Source of the DNA: Bordetella parapertussis
Lineage (GTDB): Bacteria; Pseudomonadota; Gammaproteobacteria; Burkholderiales; SG8-41
Assembly (NCBI GenBank): GCA_945885345.1
Contig: CAMCYP010000002.1
Coordinates: 62,001 to 126,000 of the forward strand
Reading direction: 5' to 3'
DNA length: 64,000 nt
Positions 18,008 through 26,896 of the stretch are shown piece after piece. The first letter of the stretch is position 1, and every line of letters begins with the position of its first letter. The notes under the pieces were generated by a model. That model saw only the letters and a list, made by a program, of their open reading frames with translations. It searched no databases and was not told where the DNA came from. The translations under genes were made by a program, and so were the position numbers.

Positions 18008-19381
18008 TCACGGCGTCAGCAATGCCGTGATCACGCCCGCATCCTTCATGCTTTCCAACTGCCACAGCGCTTTCAGCGCGCGGTCGCAGCCCTGCGCGCC
18101 CAGCGGCCCGGCGCACAGATCGCGAAATTTGTTCTCGACTTCGGCGTCAGTCATCGGGCTTTTCTCATGTCCGCGCGGATAACGGATTTCCGAAATATGC
18201 GTCTCACCCGAACGCATGCGGATGGTGACGCGCCCCGGCGCGCCCTCGGGATACTGCGCCGTCAGGGCAGGATCTTCCGTGACCTTGACCTTGCGCATCA
18301 GTTCGGCCACCGCAGGATCGCGCAGGCGTTCATCGGCAAACGAGTCGCGCACCAGTCTGCCGTCGAGCAGCGCGACGGCGACGCAGTACGGCAGGCTGTG
18401 GTCTGCGGTCTCCCGCGTCGTCGGCGCCCAGCGCGACGCATCATTGCCCATCATGAACACCGCCACATCGTAGCCGTCGACATGGATTTCCTCGATCTGC
18501 TGCAGGTCCAACTTGTCGCGCAGCTCCAGCGCCGCGAACGCCGCGGACTGGCCGTGATAACAGACAGGCAGAAACTTGGTGCGCGTCTCGACGATCATCG
18601 GCGTATCGGGCAGCGGCCACTCGGATCGGCCGACGGCCTCCCAGAATCCGCCGGATCCCTCGAATATTTCGCCCGGGCCGGTGAAACCTTCCTTCGCCAG
18701 CACGGCGGCAAACACCGCATTGCGCGACGCGTTGGCGCCGGCGCAACCTTTCCAGCTCGACAGGCTGCCGCGGCGCGCCTGGGCCAGCGCGAGGTTGGGC
18801 ACCAGTGCCAGCGACAACGCGTGACCGGTCTCGTCGGCGCTCAGCCCCATCAGTTTCGCCGTGCCGAGGACGCAACCCAGCACGGTGTAGACCGGCTGAT
18901 CCCAGCCCCCGCTGTTGATGTCGACCGACTTGCAGAAACTGCAATACACATCATAGGCAAGCACCATCGCGGTGATCAGCGATTTGCCGTCCGCATGCAC
19001 GCTCTCGGCGACCGCGACCAGACCCGACACCATGTCGCTGGGATGCCCGCGGCTGCGACCCAGATAGGTGTCGCTGATGTCCAGCGAACGCGTCATCACG
19101 CCGTTGGCAAACGCCGCCATCTCCGGCGTCGTGACCATGTCGCTGCCCCACACCCGGGCCATGTAGTCCGAGCGGTAGCGCTTTGCCACGGCACGCGACA
19201 TCACGCTCACCGGCTCGTCGTACGCACCGAGCGCGCTGGCGAAGGTATCGATCAGGTGGCGTTTGGTTTCGTGCACCACGCCCGCTGACAGCGCCTCATA
19301 CCGCGCACGCTGCGCGAATGCGACCAGGCGTTTTACCGTCGCGTCCCACACCATGGGCTCACTGTTCAACTCATTGCTCAC
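18008..19381 (-). CDS. MmgE/PrpD-family protein (second of a tandem)
   Basis: I prefer the GTG start at 19381 because AGGAG lies seven bases upstream, giving 457 residues; the frame stays open 15 codons further. Family blocks are HLIDTFASALGAYDEP, RSLDISDTYLGRSRGHPSD, the VFAAVLAKEGFTGPG segment and FLPVCYHGQSAAFAALEL. The usual aspartate/histidine pair near SDTYLGRSRGH is kept. It lies about 20 bases after the CysB-like regulator gene and 78 bases before the other PrpD gene, so the three probably share a transcript. Confidence 0.88.
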   Translation of the reverse strand: MSNELNSEPMVWDATVKRLVAFAQRARYEALSAGVVHETKRHLIDTFASALGAYDEPVSVMSRAVAKRYRSDYMARVWGSDMVTTPEMAAFANGVMTRSLDISDTYLGRSRGHPSDMVSGLVAVAESVHADGKSLITAMVLAYDVYCSFCKSVDINSGGWDQPVYTVLGCVLGTAKLMGLSADETGHALSLALVPNLALAQARRGSLSSWKGCAGANASRNAVFAAVLAKEGFTGPGEIFEGSGGFWEAVGRSEWPLPDTPMIVETRTKFLPVCYHGQSAAFAALELRDKLDLQQIEEIHVDGYDVAVFMMGNDASRWAPTTRETADHSLPYCVAVALLDGRLVRDSFADERLRDPAVAELMRKVKVTEDPALTAQYPEGAPGRVTIRMRSGETHISEIRYPRGHEKSPMTDAEVENKFRDLCAGPLGAQGCDRALKALWQLESMKDAGVITALLTP

Positions 19382-19400
19382 TACGGACTCCTGCAAATGG

Positions 19401-20375
19401 TCATGCCTTGCGTTTCCCGCCGGCACCCGCCGCAGGCGGTTTCGCCGGCTGGTTGCGCCGTTTCAGCTCATGCCTGACGACATCCGGCGTCAACTCGGGC
19501 GCGAGCAGGCCGATGAAGTGGCTCACATAGCCGCGCAGATAGGTGTTCCGGCGCAGGGTCACGAATGTCGGGCTCGATTCAAACAGGTGGCTGGCGTCGC
19601 GCGCGCGCAGCATGCGGTCGTGCTCCGGATCCACCGCAACCGTCGCCAGGATCGCGATGCCGAGCCCCATTTCAACATAGGTCTTGCAGACATCGGCATC
19701 GACCGCGCCGAAACGCACGTTGGGTTCGATGCCCTGCCTGCGGAAGGCCTCCATCACTTTCCAGCGGCCGCTGCGTGCGCGGTCATGGGCAATGATCGGA
19801 TAACGCGCGATTTCCTGCAGCGTCAGCTTTTTCGCACTCAGGATCGGGTGACCCTGCTTCGCGATCACGCTGCGCGCAATCGGGAAACACGGCAACATCG
19901 CCAGATTCGGAAACGATCGCATGGCTTCGGTACCGACGGCGATGTCCGCCTCTTCGGCCTGCACCGCTTCGCAGATCTGCGTCGGGTTGCCCTGCTGCAG
20001 TCCGAGGTGCACATCCGGATAACGCTTGATGAAGCGCTCGATGACCCGCGGCAGCACGTAACGAGCATAGGTATGGGTCGTCGCAATGGTCAGCACGCCC
20101 TTTTCCCGATCAAGATAATCTTCACGCAGTGTTCGCAAGCTCTCGACATCACTCATGATGCGCTGCGCGATCTCGATCACTTCGCGCCCCGGCTCGGTGA
20201 GCCCGGTCACCCGGTTGCGCTTGCGCTCGAATACCGGGAAGCCGACTTCGGCCTCGAGCAGCTGGATCTGCTTGCTGACACCGGGCTGTGAGGTATGCAG
20301 CGCCTCCGCGGCCGCGGAAATATGATTTCCGTGCCGGTGCACTTCAAGAATGCATCTGAGCTGAGACAGCTTCAT
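19401..20375 (-). CDS. LysR-family regulator of the CysB type
   Basis: The start at 20375 (MKLSQLRCILEVHRHGNH) matches the CysB N-terminus; the frame extends 14 codons upstream without similarity. Residues 1-65 are the helix-turn-helix (SAAAEALHTSQPGVSKQIQL) and the rest is a periplasmic-binding-like effector domain with the CysB-like IATTHTYARYVLPRVIERFI and FGAVDADVCKTYVEMGLGI. 324 residues. CysB relatives sense sulfur metabolites; the effector here is unknown. The gene starts 22 bases after the UGSC3 stop. A T-N11-A box lies upstream of that gene, a likely target. A close paralog is at 62934. Confidence 0.9.
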   Translation of the reverse strand: MKLSQLRCILEVHRHGNHISAAAEALHTSQPGVSKQIQLLEAEVGFPVFERKRNRVTGLTEPGREVIEIAQRIMSDVESLRTLREDYLDREKGVLTIATTHTYARYVLPRVIERFIKRYPDVHLGLQQGNPTQICEAVQAEEADIAVGTEAMRSFPNLAMLPCFPIARSVIAKQGHPILSAKKLTLQEIARYPIIAHDRARSGRWKVMEAFRRQGIEPNVRFGAVDADVCKTYVEMGLGIAILATVAVDPEHDRMLRARDASHLFESSPTFVTLRRNTYLRGYVSHFIGLLAPELTPDVVRHELKRRNQPAKPPAAGAGGKRKA

Positions 20376-20397
20376 GGCTGCGCCCGCGTTTCCGGAA

Positions 20398-22098
20398 TCA
20401 GGGATTCCGGAAATCAATCTTCTTGGTGACCGGATTCACATAACCGCCCCACAGCACCATCACCCGGTTGCGGTTGGGATCGCCGCAAACGACGATGTTG
20501 ATGATGTCGGGCTTCGGCACCACGCGGACCATACCGTCCGGTTTTTCCTTCAGGTATTCCTCGGGATAGATGCCGCGCGCGACGGCATCCGGAATCGTGA
20601 ACGCCTCAGAGTGCCCGTACTTCATCAGGAATTCCAGTTCGCGGTACGGCACGCGCGCATGCTCATACACGTAGTTGCGGATGTCCTGCTTGCTGTATCC
20701 GGCGGCGGCCAGTGATTTCGCCACCGGCGGCGCCAGCATCAGCGTGATCATGTCGCGAAAACCATTGGCCCCTTGTTCGGCCAGCCGCGCCAGACAGGGC
20801 TTTTTGGTCACTTCGATCGCAAGAAACTCCAGCGCGGTCTGCGCTGCGGTCTTGTCCGGCGTGCCGTAAATCGCCGGTGGCCAGCCCCAGGTCACGGTGC
20901 CGCAGGCGGTGACCGTGCTGTCGGTTTTGGCGAAGCCGTGTTCGACATGGTACGGATCCCAGGGATTCTCGTCGTCGTTCTCGGCAATGGTGAAATTCTG
21001 CGGATAGCCGAAAGTCCCCATGTAGTTCCGCCCCATCCTGTAGCCGGCGATGTTCTTGATGATCAGTCCGAAGGCGCGGCCGATGGCGGGATTGGCGCCG
21101 CGCGAAATCAGGTGCGCGCCGGTCTCGATGCCCATCGTCTTCGTGGCGGGGCCATTGATCAGCAGGAAGGGCAACACGCCCCAGGTGCTGCCGATGTTGC
21201 TGAGGTTGTAGGTGTTGTCGGCAATCGCCTCGACCGCGGCGATCAGCAGCGGCATGGTTTCCGGTTTGCAACCGGCCATCACCCCGTTGGCGGCGATGTT
21301 CCACGGCGTCGCCCGAAGATTCGCCTGCGCCAGCACGGCGATGGTCTCGTCGGGCGCGCGGCTGGTGTGCTTCAGGAATTCCCTGACTTTTTCCACCGTG
21401 GGCGGCACGATGGGCAGATTGTCGGTCCACTCGTGTTCGCGGAAATAGTCGTTTATTTCCTCGAAGCTGCCTTCAAAAACAATTTTATCAGCCTGACGCG
21501 GGGCTTCGGCTGCACCCGATGCAGCGGCTTTCACCGGCCGTGTCAGTTCCTCGACGATGCGGCCGAACAGTACGTCTTCTACATTTTTTTCGACCAGCGC
21601 TTCCGCATGCACGCCGACCGCGCCGGGATATTCGGCGATGCGCACATCGGACATGCCCTCGGCCTTGGCTACGGCGCGGGCAATCCTGGTAAATCCCGTG
21701 GTCGTGATGACAACCCCGGGAATGCCGAGCTTTTCGGCTTCAACGGCCGGCCTCACCGAGGCCGGAGTGCAGGTCCCTCATCCCCCGTTGCCGGTGATCA
21801 GTGCGTCACAACCCCTTTCCCTGGCCAGGGCGGCAATCTGCTTGGCGATTTTTTTCTGCGACGCGGGATCGCCGCCGACATAGACAATCGGAAACTCAGT
21901 GAACGGAATCACCTTCACGTTCCTGAATTTTTTGCTGAACTGGCTGCGATAGGTGCGGAACATCAACTCACCCTTGAAGTGGTTGTTGTACACCTCGCCG
22001 ATCGTCTTGCCGTCCAGGCTGTCCAGGTGACGGCTGATGTTCCGGGCGCCTTCCTGCGGCAAACCTTCGGGGCTGATTACCGCGATTTTTTCCGACAT
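20398..22098 (-). CDS. UGSC-family selenoprotein fused to partner domain (UGA at 21778-21780 read as Sec107)
   Basis: 566 residues if UGA codon 107 is selenocysteine. The start at 22098 (MSEKIAVISPEGLPQ) has GGAGGAG upstream. The N-terminal part shows LDGKTIGEVYNNHFKGELMF and GCDALITGNGG, then U-G-T-C-T-P, then VEAEKLGIPGVVITT. A linker (about residues 188-203) leads to the partner domain, with WTDNLPIVPPT at about 224-234, GVMAGC (Cys277) and AAGYSKQDIRNYVYEHARV. The MAG-C and NGP motifs match the other two copies. An 8-bp hairpin with loop GGU follows the UGA. It is first in a probable operon with the CysB-like regulator and the PrpD genes, and divergent from a GMC oxidoreductase. Confidence 0.85.
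21747..21765 (-). promoter_or_regulatory. bSECIS-like hairpin of fused UGSC gene 3
   Basis: The minus strand has a perfect 8-bp stem (CCGGCCTC with GAGGCCGG) closing loop GGU. The loop starts 21 bases after the UGA and begins with G. This is the most regular of the three hairpins. Confidence 0.82.
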
Positions 22099-22409
22099 GC
22101 CTGCTCCTCCAGTCAATTACCGTACAGGCATGGCATCCGGCACATCTGCCTGATCCGCCCGCATCAATGTTGCGGCACATTAAACCGCGGATCACCCATG
22201 CGCACCAGAATATTGAGCTATCTTAGTATGCTCACAGAGAATACTGACCGTTTGCGCCGGTGTGCCGGGCAGTATCCCGTCACTATATCGGGGAGGAATA
22301 CCTGAATAGCCGAATATTCTGGTGGCCACAGACGTTACTCGGTTAAATTGTCTTGAAAAAATGCCGGGTCAGCCGTCAATCACAAGCATTCCCTGGAGGA
22401 TCACCACTG
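22099..22409. promoter_or_regulatory. Divergent promoter region, UGSC3 / GMC oxidoreductase
   Basis: About 310 bases without a convincing gene separate the minus-strand UGSC3 operon from the plus-strand GMC gene. It is more AT-rich than the coding flanks. It holds the LysR-type box at 22225-22245 and a GGAGGA ribosome site at 22395-22400 for the GMC gene. I see no clear sigma-70 hexamer pair. Confidence 0.55.
22225..22245. promoter_or_regulatory. Candidate LysR-type operator (AGTAT-N11-ATACT)
   Basis: An inverted repeat AGTAT, eleven bases, ATACT has exactly the T-N11-A geometry of LysR sites. It sits in the divergent region whose minus-strand operon encodes a CysB-like LysR protein. Confidence 0.6.
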
Positions 22410-24047
22410 ATGTACGCAAACACCCTGCCGGACAACGCCGAGTTTGATTTCATCGTGGTCGGCGCCGGTTCCGCCGGCTGCACGCTCGCCAGCCGGCTTT
22501 CCGAAGACGGCCGCCACAGTGTGCTGCTGCTTGAAGCCGGCGGCCCGGCGAATAACATCAACCTGAAGATTCCGCTGATGGTGGCGAAGATCCTCAACGA
22601 CGAGCGCTACACCTGGCAGTACCAGACCGAGCCGCAGTCGCACCTCAATAACAAACCGCAGCGCTGGGTGCGCGGCCGCGTGATCGGCGGCTCCGGTTCG
22701 ATCAACGGCAACCTGTTCGTCCGTGGCGACCCGAAGGAATACGACGACTGGCGCGATCAGGGCTGCAAAGGCTGGGGTTACTCCGACATGCTGCCCTACT
22801 TCAAGCGCCTCGAAGACTATCCCGAAGGCAACGCGGCCGTGCGCGGCAGCGGCGGCCCGATCCACTGCACCAACCTCAACGGATTCGATCCGCTGTCGGA
22901 TGCCTTCGTCGCGGCCTGCGGCGAAGCCGGCCACAAACAGCTGCCGGACTATAACGACGGCAGTTACGAAGGCGCGTACCACCTGCAGTACTCCACACGC
23001 CGCGGCTGGCGCAGCAGCGCCGCCGCCGAATACCTGAAACCGGCGCACAAGCGCAGCAACCTCACCATCGTCGACAACGCGCCCGCGACCCGGGTGCTGA
23101 TGGAAGGCCGCCGTACGACCGGCGTTGAATTCCGCCGCGGCGGCCTCACGCTGAAAGCCAAAGCCCGCCGCGAAGTCCTGCTCTCGGCGGGGCCACTGGT
23201 CTCGCCGCAGCTGCTCGAACTCTCCGGCATCGGCAACAGCGACATCCTCGGCAAATTCGGCATCAACACCGTCCACCACCTGCCCGGCGTCGGTGAGAAC
23301 CTGCGCGACCATCCCAGCTCGCGTATTTCCTTCGAGTGCGCAAAGCCGATCACCATCAACGACGTGCTGCGCAATCCGCTGCTCAAGCTGAAGGAAGGCC
23401 TGCGCTGGTTTTTCAAAAGCGAAGGCCTGCTCACCATCTGCTCCGCCACCTCGCAGGTGGCCTGGCGCTGCAATCCGAAGTCGGACCGCGCCGACATGGC
23501 CATGCTGCTGCTGCCGCTGTCGGGCCGCGACCGCTATGCGCGCACCGCGCGCTACGGCCTCGACCCGCATCCGGGCTTCACCTTCGGCCTCAAAGTGCTG
23601 CAACCGTACTCGGTCGGCCAGATCCACATCGGCTCCACCGATCCGCTGGCACAAGCAACCATGGATCCCAAATACCTGTCCCACGAGGCCGACGTGCAGC
23701 TGTTCCTCGACGGCATGCGCTTCGCGCGCCACATCGCGCAGATGCCCTCGCTCAAACCGCTGGTGGTGCGCGAAACCCGCCCCGGCCCGGACATCCGCGA
23801 CGACGCCGGCATGCTCGACTACATGAAAGAAACCATCCAGACCAGCTGGCACATGGTCGGCACCTGCAAGATGGGCAGCGGCGCGGAAGCCGTGGTCGAT
23901 GACCAGCTCAGGGTGCATGGCATCGCGGGACTGCGGGTCATCGATTCGTCGATTTTCCCGACCATCCCGTCGTCGAACACCAACATCCCGACCATCGCCA
24001 CCGCCGAAAAAGGCGCAGCACTGGTGCTGGCGAGTAATAGTCAATAA
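22410..24047 (+). CDS. GMC-family FAD-dependent oxidoreductase (choline/alcohol dehydrogenase type)
   Basis: The start at 22410 follows GGAGGA nine bases upstream; 545 residues. The FAD-binding motif FIVVGAGSAGCTLASRLSED sits at the N-terminus, GGSGSINGNLFVRG around residue 90 is the GMC signature 1, and LLSAGPLVSPQLLELSGIG is signature 2. The catalytic histidine is in TSWHMVGTCKMG, and the final NTNIPTIATAEKGA is typical. It oxidises an alcohol to an aldehyde in the cytoplasm; the substrate is unknown. A Bug gene follows by 71 bases, probably in the same operon. Confidence 0.93.
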   Translation: MYANTLPDNAEFDFIVVGAGSAGCTLASRLSEDGRHSVLLLEAGGPANNINLKIPLMVAKILNDERYTWQYQTEPQSHLNNKPQRWVRGRVIGGSGSINGNLFVRGDPKEYDDWRDQGCKGWGYSDMLPYFKRLEDYPEGNAAVRGSGGPIHCTNLNGFDPLSDAFVAACGEAGHKQLPDYNDGSYEGAYHLQYSTRRGWRSSAAAEYLKPAHKRSNLTIVDNAPATRVLMEGRRTTGVEFRRGGLTLKAKARREVLLSAGPLVSPQLLELSGIGNSDILGKFGINTVHHLPGVGENLRDHPSSRISFECAKPITINDVLRNPLLKLKEGLRWFFKSEGLLTICSATSQVAWRCNPKSDRADMAMLLLPLSGRDRYARTARYGLDPHPGFTFGLKVLQPYSVGQIHIGSTDPLAQATMDPKYLSHEADVQLFLDGMRFARHIAQMPSLKPLVVRETRPGPDIRDDAGMLDYMKETIQTSWHMVGTCKMGSGAEAVVDDQLRVHGIAGLRVIDSSIFPTIPSSNTNIPTIATAEKGAALVLASNSQ

Positions 24048-24056
24048 AAACAAGGT
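24042..24056. repeat. AT-rich intergenic motif, copy at 24042
   Basis: CAATAAAAACAAGGT overlaps the stop codon of the GMC gene. It shares the CAATAAAAACAA core with copies at 15420 and 41658. Confidence 0.35.
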
Positions 24057-24118
24057 AATAAAACGCGGCAACCGAAGTCCCGATTACAGATAGAACCATT
24101 CACCCCGGAGGGAGAATC

Positions 24119-25093
24119 ATGAACATCTTCAAACGATCCATGATCGCGCTGTTGCTGCTGTCGCCGCTGTTGCATGCCGTCCACGCGCAGACTTACCCGA
24201 CGAAACCGGTGCGCATAGTGGTGGGCTTCGCCGCCGGCGGCCCTTCGGACATCGTCGCCCGCCTGATGGCACAGCAACTGTCGGAACGCATGGGCAAGCA
24301 GTTCTTCGTCGAGAACCGCGCGGGGGCCACCGGCACCATCGGTGCCGAACTGGTGGCGAAGGCGCCGCCCGATGGCTATTCGCTGTACCTCGCGAGCCAG
24401 ACCACGCATGCCGTCGCGCCTTATATGTATGCCAAGGTCGGTTATGACCCGATCAAGGATTTTGCGACAGTGGCGCTGGTGTCGCAGAACCCGCTGCTCG
24501 TCGTCGTGCATCCCTCGCTCGGCGTCAAAAGCATGAAAGAGCTGGTGGCACTGGCCAAGGCCCGCCCCGGCGAACTCAACTTCGCCACTGGCGGCCAGGG
24601 CTCTTCGCCGCACATGTCGATGGAACTGCTGAAGAGTACGCTGGGCCTCAACATGGTCGCGGTGCACTACAAAGGTGACGGCGCCGCGATCGGCGAACTG
24701 ATCGGCGGCCAGGTGCCGATCATGTCGGCGAGCATGGCCGGACTGCTGCCCTACACCAAGAGCGGAAAACTGCGCGGGATTGCGATCACCGGCGCCAAGC
24801 GTTCCGCCATTGCGCCGGAATTCCCGACCATCCGCGAAGCGCTGGACCTGAAGGACTACGAAGTGATCACCTGGTTCGGCATCCTGACCACCGCCGGCAC
24901 ACCGGCCGATGTCGTCAACCGGCTCAACAAGGAAATCGTCCAGGCGCTGGGTGATCCGGCGGTGAAGGAACAGATCGCCAAACTCGGCATGGAAACGGTG
25001 GGCAACACCCCCGAGCAATACGCCGCCTTCCTGCGCGAAGAAAACGTCAAATGGAGCAAGATGGTCAAGGCGCTGAACCTGAAAGCGCAGTGA
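24119..25093 (+). CDS. Bug-family substrate-binding protein
   Basis: A 324-residue periplasmic receptor after a GGAGGGAGA site. The signal peptide is about residues 1-22 (ALLLLSPLLHAVHAQ), followed by YPTKPVRIVVGFAAGGPSD and FFVENRAGATGT. The mid-domain block VAVHYKGDGAAIGEL is present. It follows the GMC oxidoreductase and ends before two hairpins. Receptor and oxidoreductase may serve one substrate, a hydroxylated acid (inference). Confidence 0.93.
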   Translation: MNIFKRSMIALLLLSPLLHAVHAQTYPTKPVRIVVGFAAGGPSDIVARLMAQQLSERMGKQFFVENRAGATGTIGAELVAKAPPDGYSLYLASQTTHAVAPYMYAKVGYDPIKDFATVALVSQNPLLVVVHPSLGVKSMKELVALAKARPGELNFATGGQGSSPHMSMELLKSTLGLNMVAVHYKGDGAAIGELIGGQVPIMSASMAGLLPYTKSGKLRGIAITGAKRSAIAPEFPTIREALDLKDYEVITWFGILTTAGTPADVVNRLNKEIVQALGDPAVKEQIAKLGMETVGNTPEQYAAFLREENVKWSKMVKALNLKAQ

Positions 25094-25122
25094 CCCGCGG
25101 TTAACAACAAAGCTGCAGGGAC

Positions 25123-25148
25123 CCTGCCGGGTTGTTTTGCCCGGCAGG
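25123..25148. repeat. Hairpin downstream of Bug gene
   Basis: CCTGCCGGG and CCCGGCAGG form a 9-bp stem with an eight-base loop TTGTTTTG, 30 bases past the Bug stop. No T-tract follows directly. It precedes a second hairpin that looks like the real terminator. Confidence 0.5.
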
Positions 25149-25157
25149 AGACCATGC

Positions 25158-25185
25158 AAGTGCCGCTTCAGGCACTTTCTTTATT
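25158..25185 (+). terminator. Rho-independent terminator of the GMC/Bug operon
   Basis: AAGTGCC pairs with GGCACTT (7 bp, six-base loop), followed on plus by TCTTTATT. It lies between the Bug gene and the convergent thiolase gene. Confidence 0.75.
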
Positions 25186-25227
25186 GAATTCGCATCCCCC
25201 GCCAGACTGCGTGACGGCAGCACACAT

Positions 25228-26385
25228 TTACAAGGTATTTTCCGAACCAAAAATCACCGTACATTGGCTCGACATCACACCGCCGTTTCCATGGGCCAGT
25301 GCGACGTCGCAACTCTTGACCTGCCGCTCGCCGCATTCGCCGCGCACCTGACGGATCGCCTCGATCATCACCAGCAGGCCATACATGCCGGGGTGGCAGT
25401 ACGACAGGCCGCCGCCGGAGGTGTTGACTGCCAGCTTGCCGCCGGGGGCGATGGCACCACCGGAGACAAATGGACCGCCTTCGCCCTTGGGGCAGAAACC
25501 GAGGTCTTCGAGGAACAGGATCGGGGTGATGGTAAAGGCGTCATACAGCGACAACATGTTGACGTCCTTTTGCGTCACACCGGCCATTTTGAAGGCCTGC
25601 GGACCTGAGACAGTCGCACCGGTGACGGTGAGATCCGGCATGCAGGAGATGGTGTTATGTGACAAGGTTTCGCCGACACCCAGCACATAGACCGGTTTTT
25701 TCTTCAGGGTTTTGGCCTTGGCCGCCGAGGTCAGCACGATGGCGCCGCCGCCGTCGACGACCAGACAGCAATCGCGCACCGTGAACGGATGCGACACCAT
25801 GCGCGCATTCAATACCTGTTCGATGGTCAGTGGTTCTTTCTCCCAGGCCTTGGGATTCATCAATGCCCATTTGCGCGCGGCCACCGCGACTTCGGCAAGC
25901 TGTTCTCGCGTGGTGCCGTACTGGTGCATGTGGCGTGCTGCCGCCATCGCATAGGCGCTGACCGGCAGAATCGGCCGGTACGGGCTCTCGTAAGGATTGA
26001 ATTCGCGCGGGCTGGCGGCGGCGCGCGATACCGAGCGCTGCGTGCTGCCATAGGCGATCACCGCGACTTCGCACAGGCCGAGCTGGATCGCCATCTGCGC
26101 GTGGGCAACATGGGTCATGAACGACGAACCGCCGATGGCCGTACCGTCAAACACCTTGGGCTTGATGCGCAGATATTCGGCCAGCACCATCGGGCCTGCG
26201 CGAACCTGGCTGGCCGCGACGAACAGCCCGTCAACATCCTTCAGGGTCAGGCCGCAATCGTCCAGCGCACGCATGGTGGCCTGTGCCATCAGGTCGACCG
26301 GGGAAGTGTGTTGTGCCACCTGGCCCAGGTCGGATTCCGCCGCGCCGACGACCGCGATGCTGCCGCGTTTGAGCGTGTTCGTCAT
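25228..26385 (-). CDS. Thiolase-family protein (lipid-transfer/SCPx branch)
   Basis: A 385-residue protein with thiolase folds (AVVGAAESDLGQ at the N-terminus; NTSGGGLSYCHPGMYGLL and LAHGNGGVMSSQ near the C-terminus, both with family histidines). The nucleophilic cysteine normally found near residue 88 is replaced by GGSSFMTH, as is common in the non-classical thiolase-like branch. It overlaps the OB-fold gene by four bases (ATGA), so the two are translationally coupled. Thiolase plus DUF35 partner pairs act on CoA esters (for example BbsAB). It may be a ketoacyl-CoA thiolase or only a CoA-ester binding protein. Confidence 0.85.
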   Translation of the reverse strand: MTNTLKRGSIAVVGAAESDLGQVAQHTSPVDLMAQATMRALDDCGLTLKDVDGLFVAASQVRAGPMVLAEYLRIKPKVFDGTAIGGSSFMTHVAHAQMAIQLGLCEVAVIAYGSTQRSVSRAAASPREFNPYESPYRPILPVSAYAMAAARHMHQYGTTREQLAEVAVAARKWALMNPKAWEKEPLTIEQVLNARMVSHPFTVRDCCLVVDGGGAIVLTSAAKAKTLKKKPVYVLGVGETLSHNTISCMPDLTVTGATVSGPQAFKMAGVTQKDVNMLSLYDAFTITPILFLEDLGFCPKGEGGPFVSGGAIAPGGKLAVNTSGGGLSYCHPGMYGLLVMIEAIRQVRGECGERQVKSCDVALAHGNGGVMSSQCTVIFGSENTL

Positions 26386-26774
26386 TTGGCATCTCCCGCG
26401 GGCGTGAACACCGGGAAGGGCAAAGTCTTCTCGTCACCGGGATGAGCGCGAAATTTGACGCGCATGCCGATCTTCACCTCCATCGCATCAATGTCCTCGA
26501 CGCGGCTCATCAGGCGATACCCCTCGTCCATGTCGATCATCGCCACGTTCAATGGTGCCTCGCCCTTGTAATAAATGACGGTGGTCGTGTAGACCGTCCC
26601 CAGCCCCTTGGACACACGCCATTCGATGTTTGGGCTGCCGGTTTCCGGCGCGACCGCACGTGGATAAAAGAACGCCTTGTTGTCGTCCTTGCACACCTGA
26701 TAGGCGAGCTCGCCTTTTTTCAGATGCTCAACGTAAACACCGAGCGGGGATTTTTCCATCAGATTCGTATCCAC
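26382..26774 (-). CDS. OB-fold (DUF35-type) partner of the thiolase, with degenerate zinc ribbon
   Basis: I place the start at GTG 26774, which has GAGAGAG upstream; an ATG at 26759 has a weaker site. The 130-residue protein shows the DUF35 order: a ribbon-like segment (YQVCKDDNKAFFYPRAVAPE) followed by an OB fold (GLGTVYTTTVIYYKG, GMRVKFRAHPG). Only one of the four usual zinc-ribbon cysteines is left, so zinc is probably not bound. Such proteins bind thiolases and help place the CoA tail. Its stop overlaps the thiolase start. Confidence 0.82.
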   Translation of the reverse strand: MDTNLMEKSPLGVYVEHLKKGELAYQVCKDDNKAFFYPRAVAPETGSPNIEWRVSKGLGTVYTTTVIYYKGEAPLNVAMIDMDEGYRLMSRVEDIDAMEVKIGMRVKFRAHPGDEKTLPFPVFTPAGDAK

Positions 26775-26896
26775 GATATCTCTCTCGAAAAAAATTAATT
26801 GAAGTAAATCGATTGGTCCGTGATCCGTTACCCGAACCACATCCCGGTGAATGCCCGCTACTCAAGCCATGGCGGAAATCGTCCGGGTGAGCATCT

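Noticed and set aside
17969-19288. Plus-strand frame opposite the second PrpD gene
   Set aside because: Low-complexity Arg/His/Gln product with no domain; shadow frame.
9709-21780. Reading the three in-frame TGAs as nonsense mutations or sequencing errors
   Set aside because: Three independent genes have TGA at the same motif position, homologous sequence continues in frame afterwards, and each is followed by a well-spaced hairpin. Chance decay would not give this pattern.
22401-24071. Minus-strand frame nearly as long as the GMC gene
   Set aside because: Complementary-frame artefact; the plus strand encodes intact GMC motifs.
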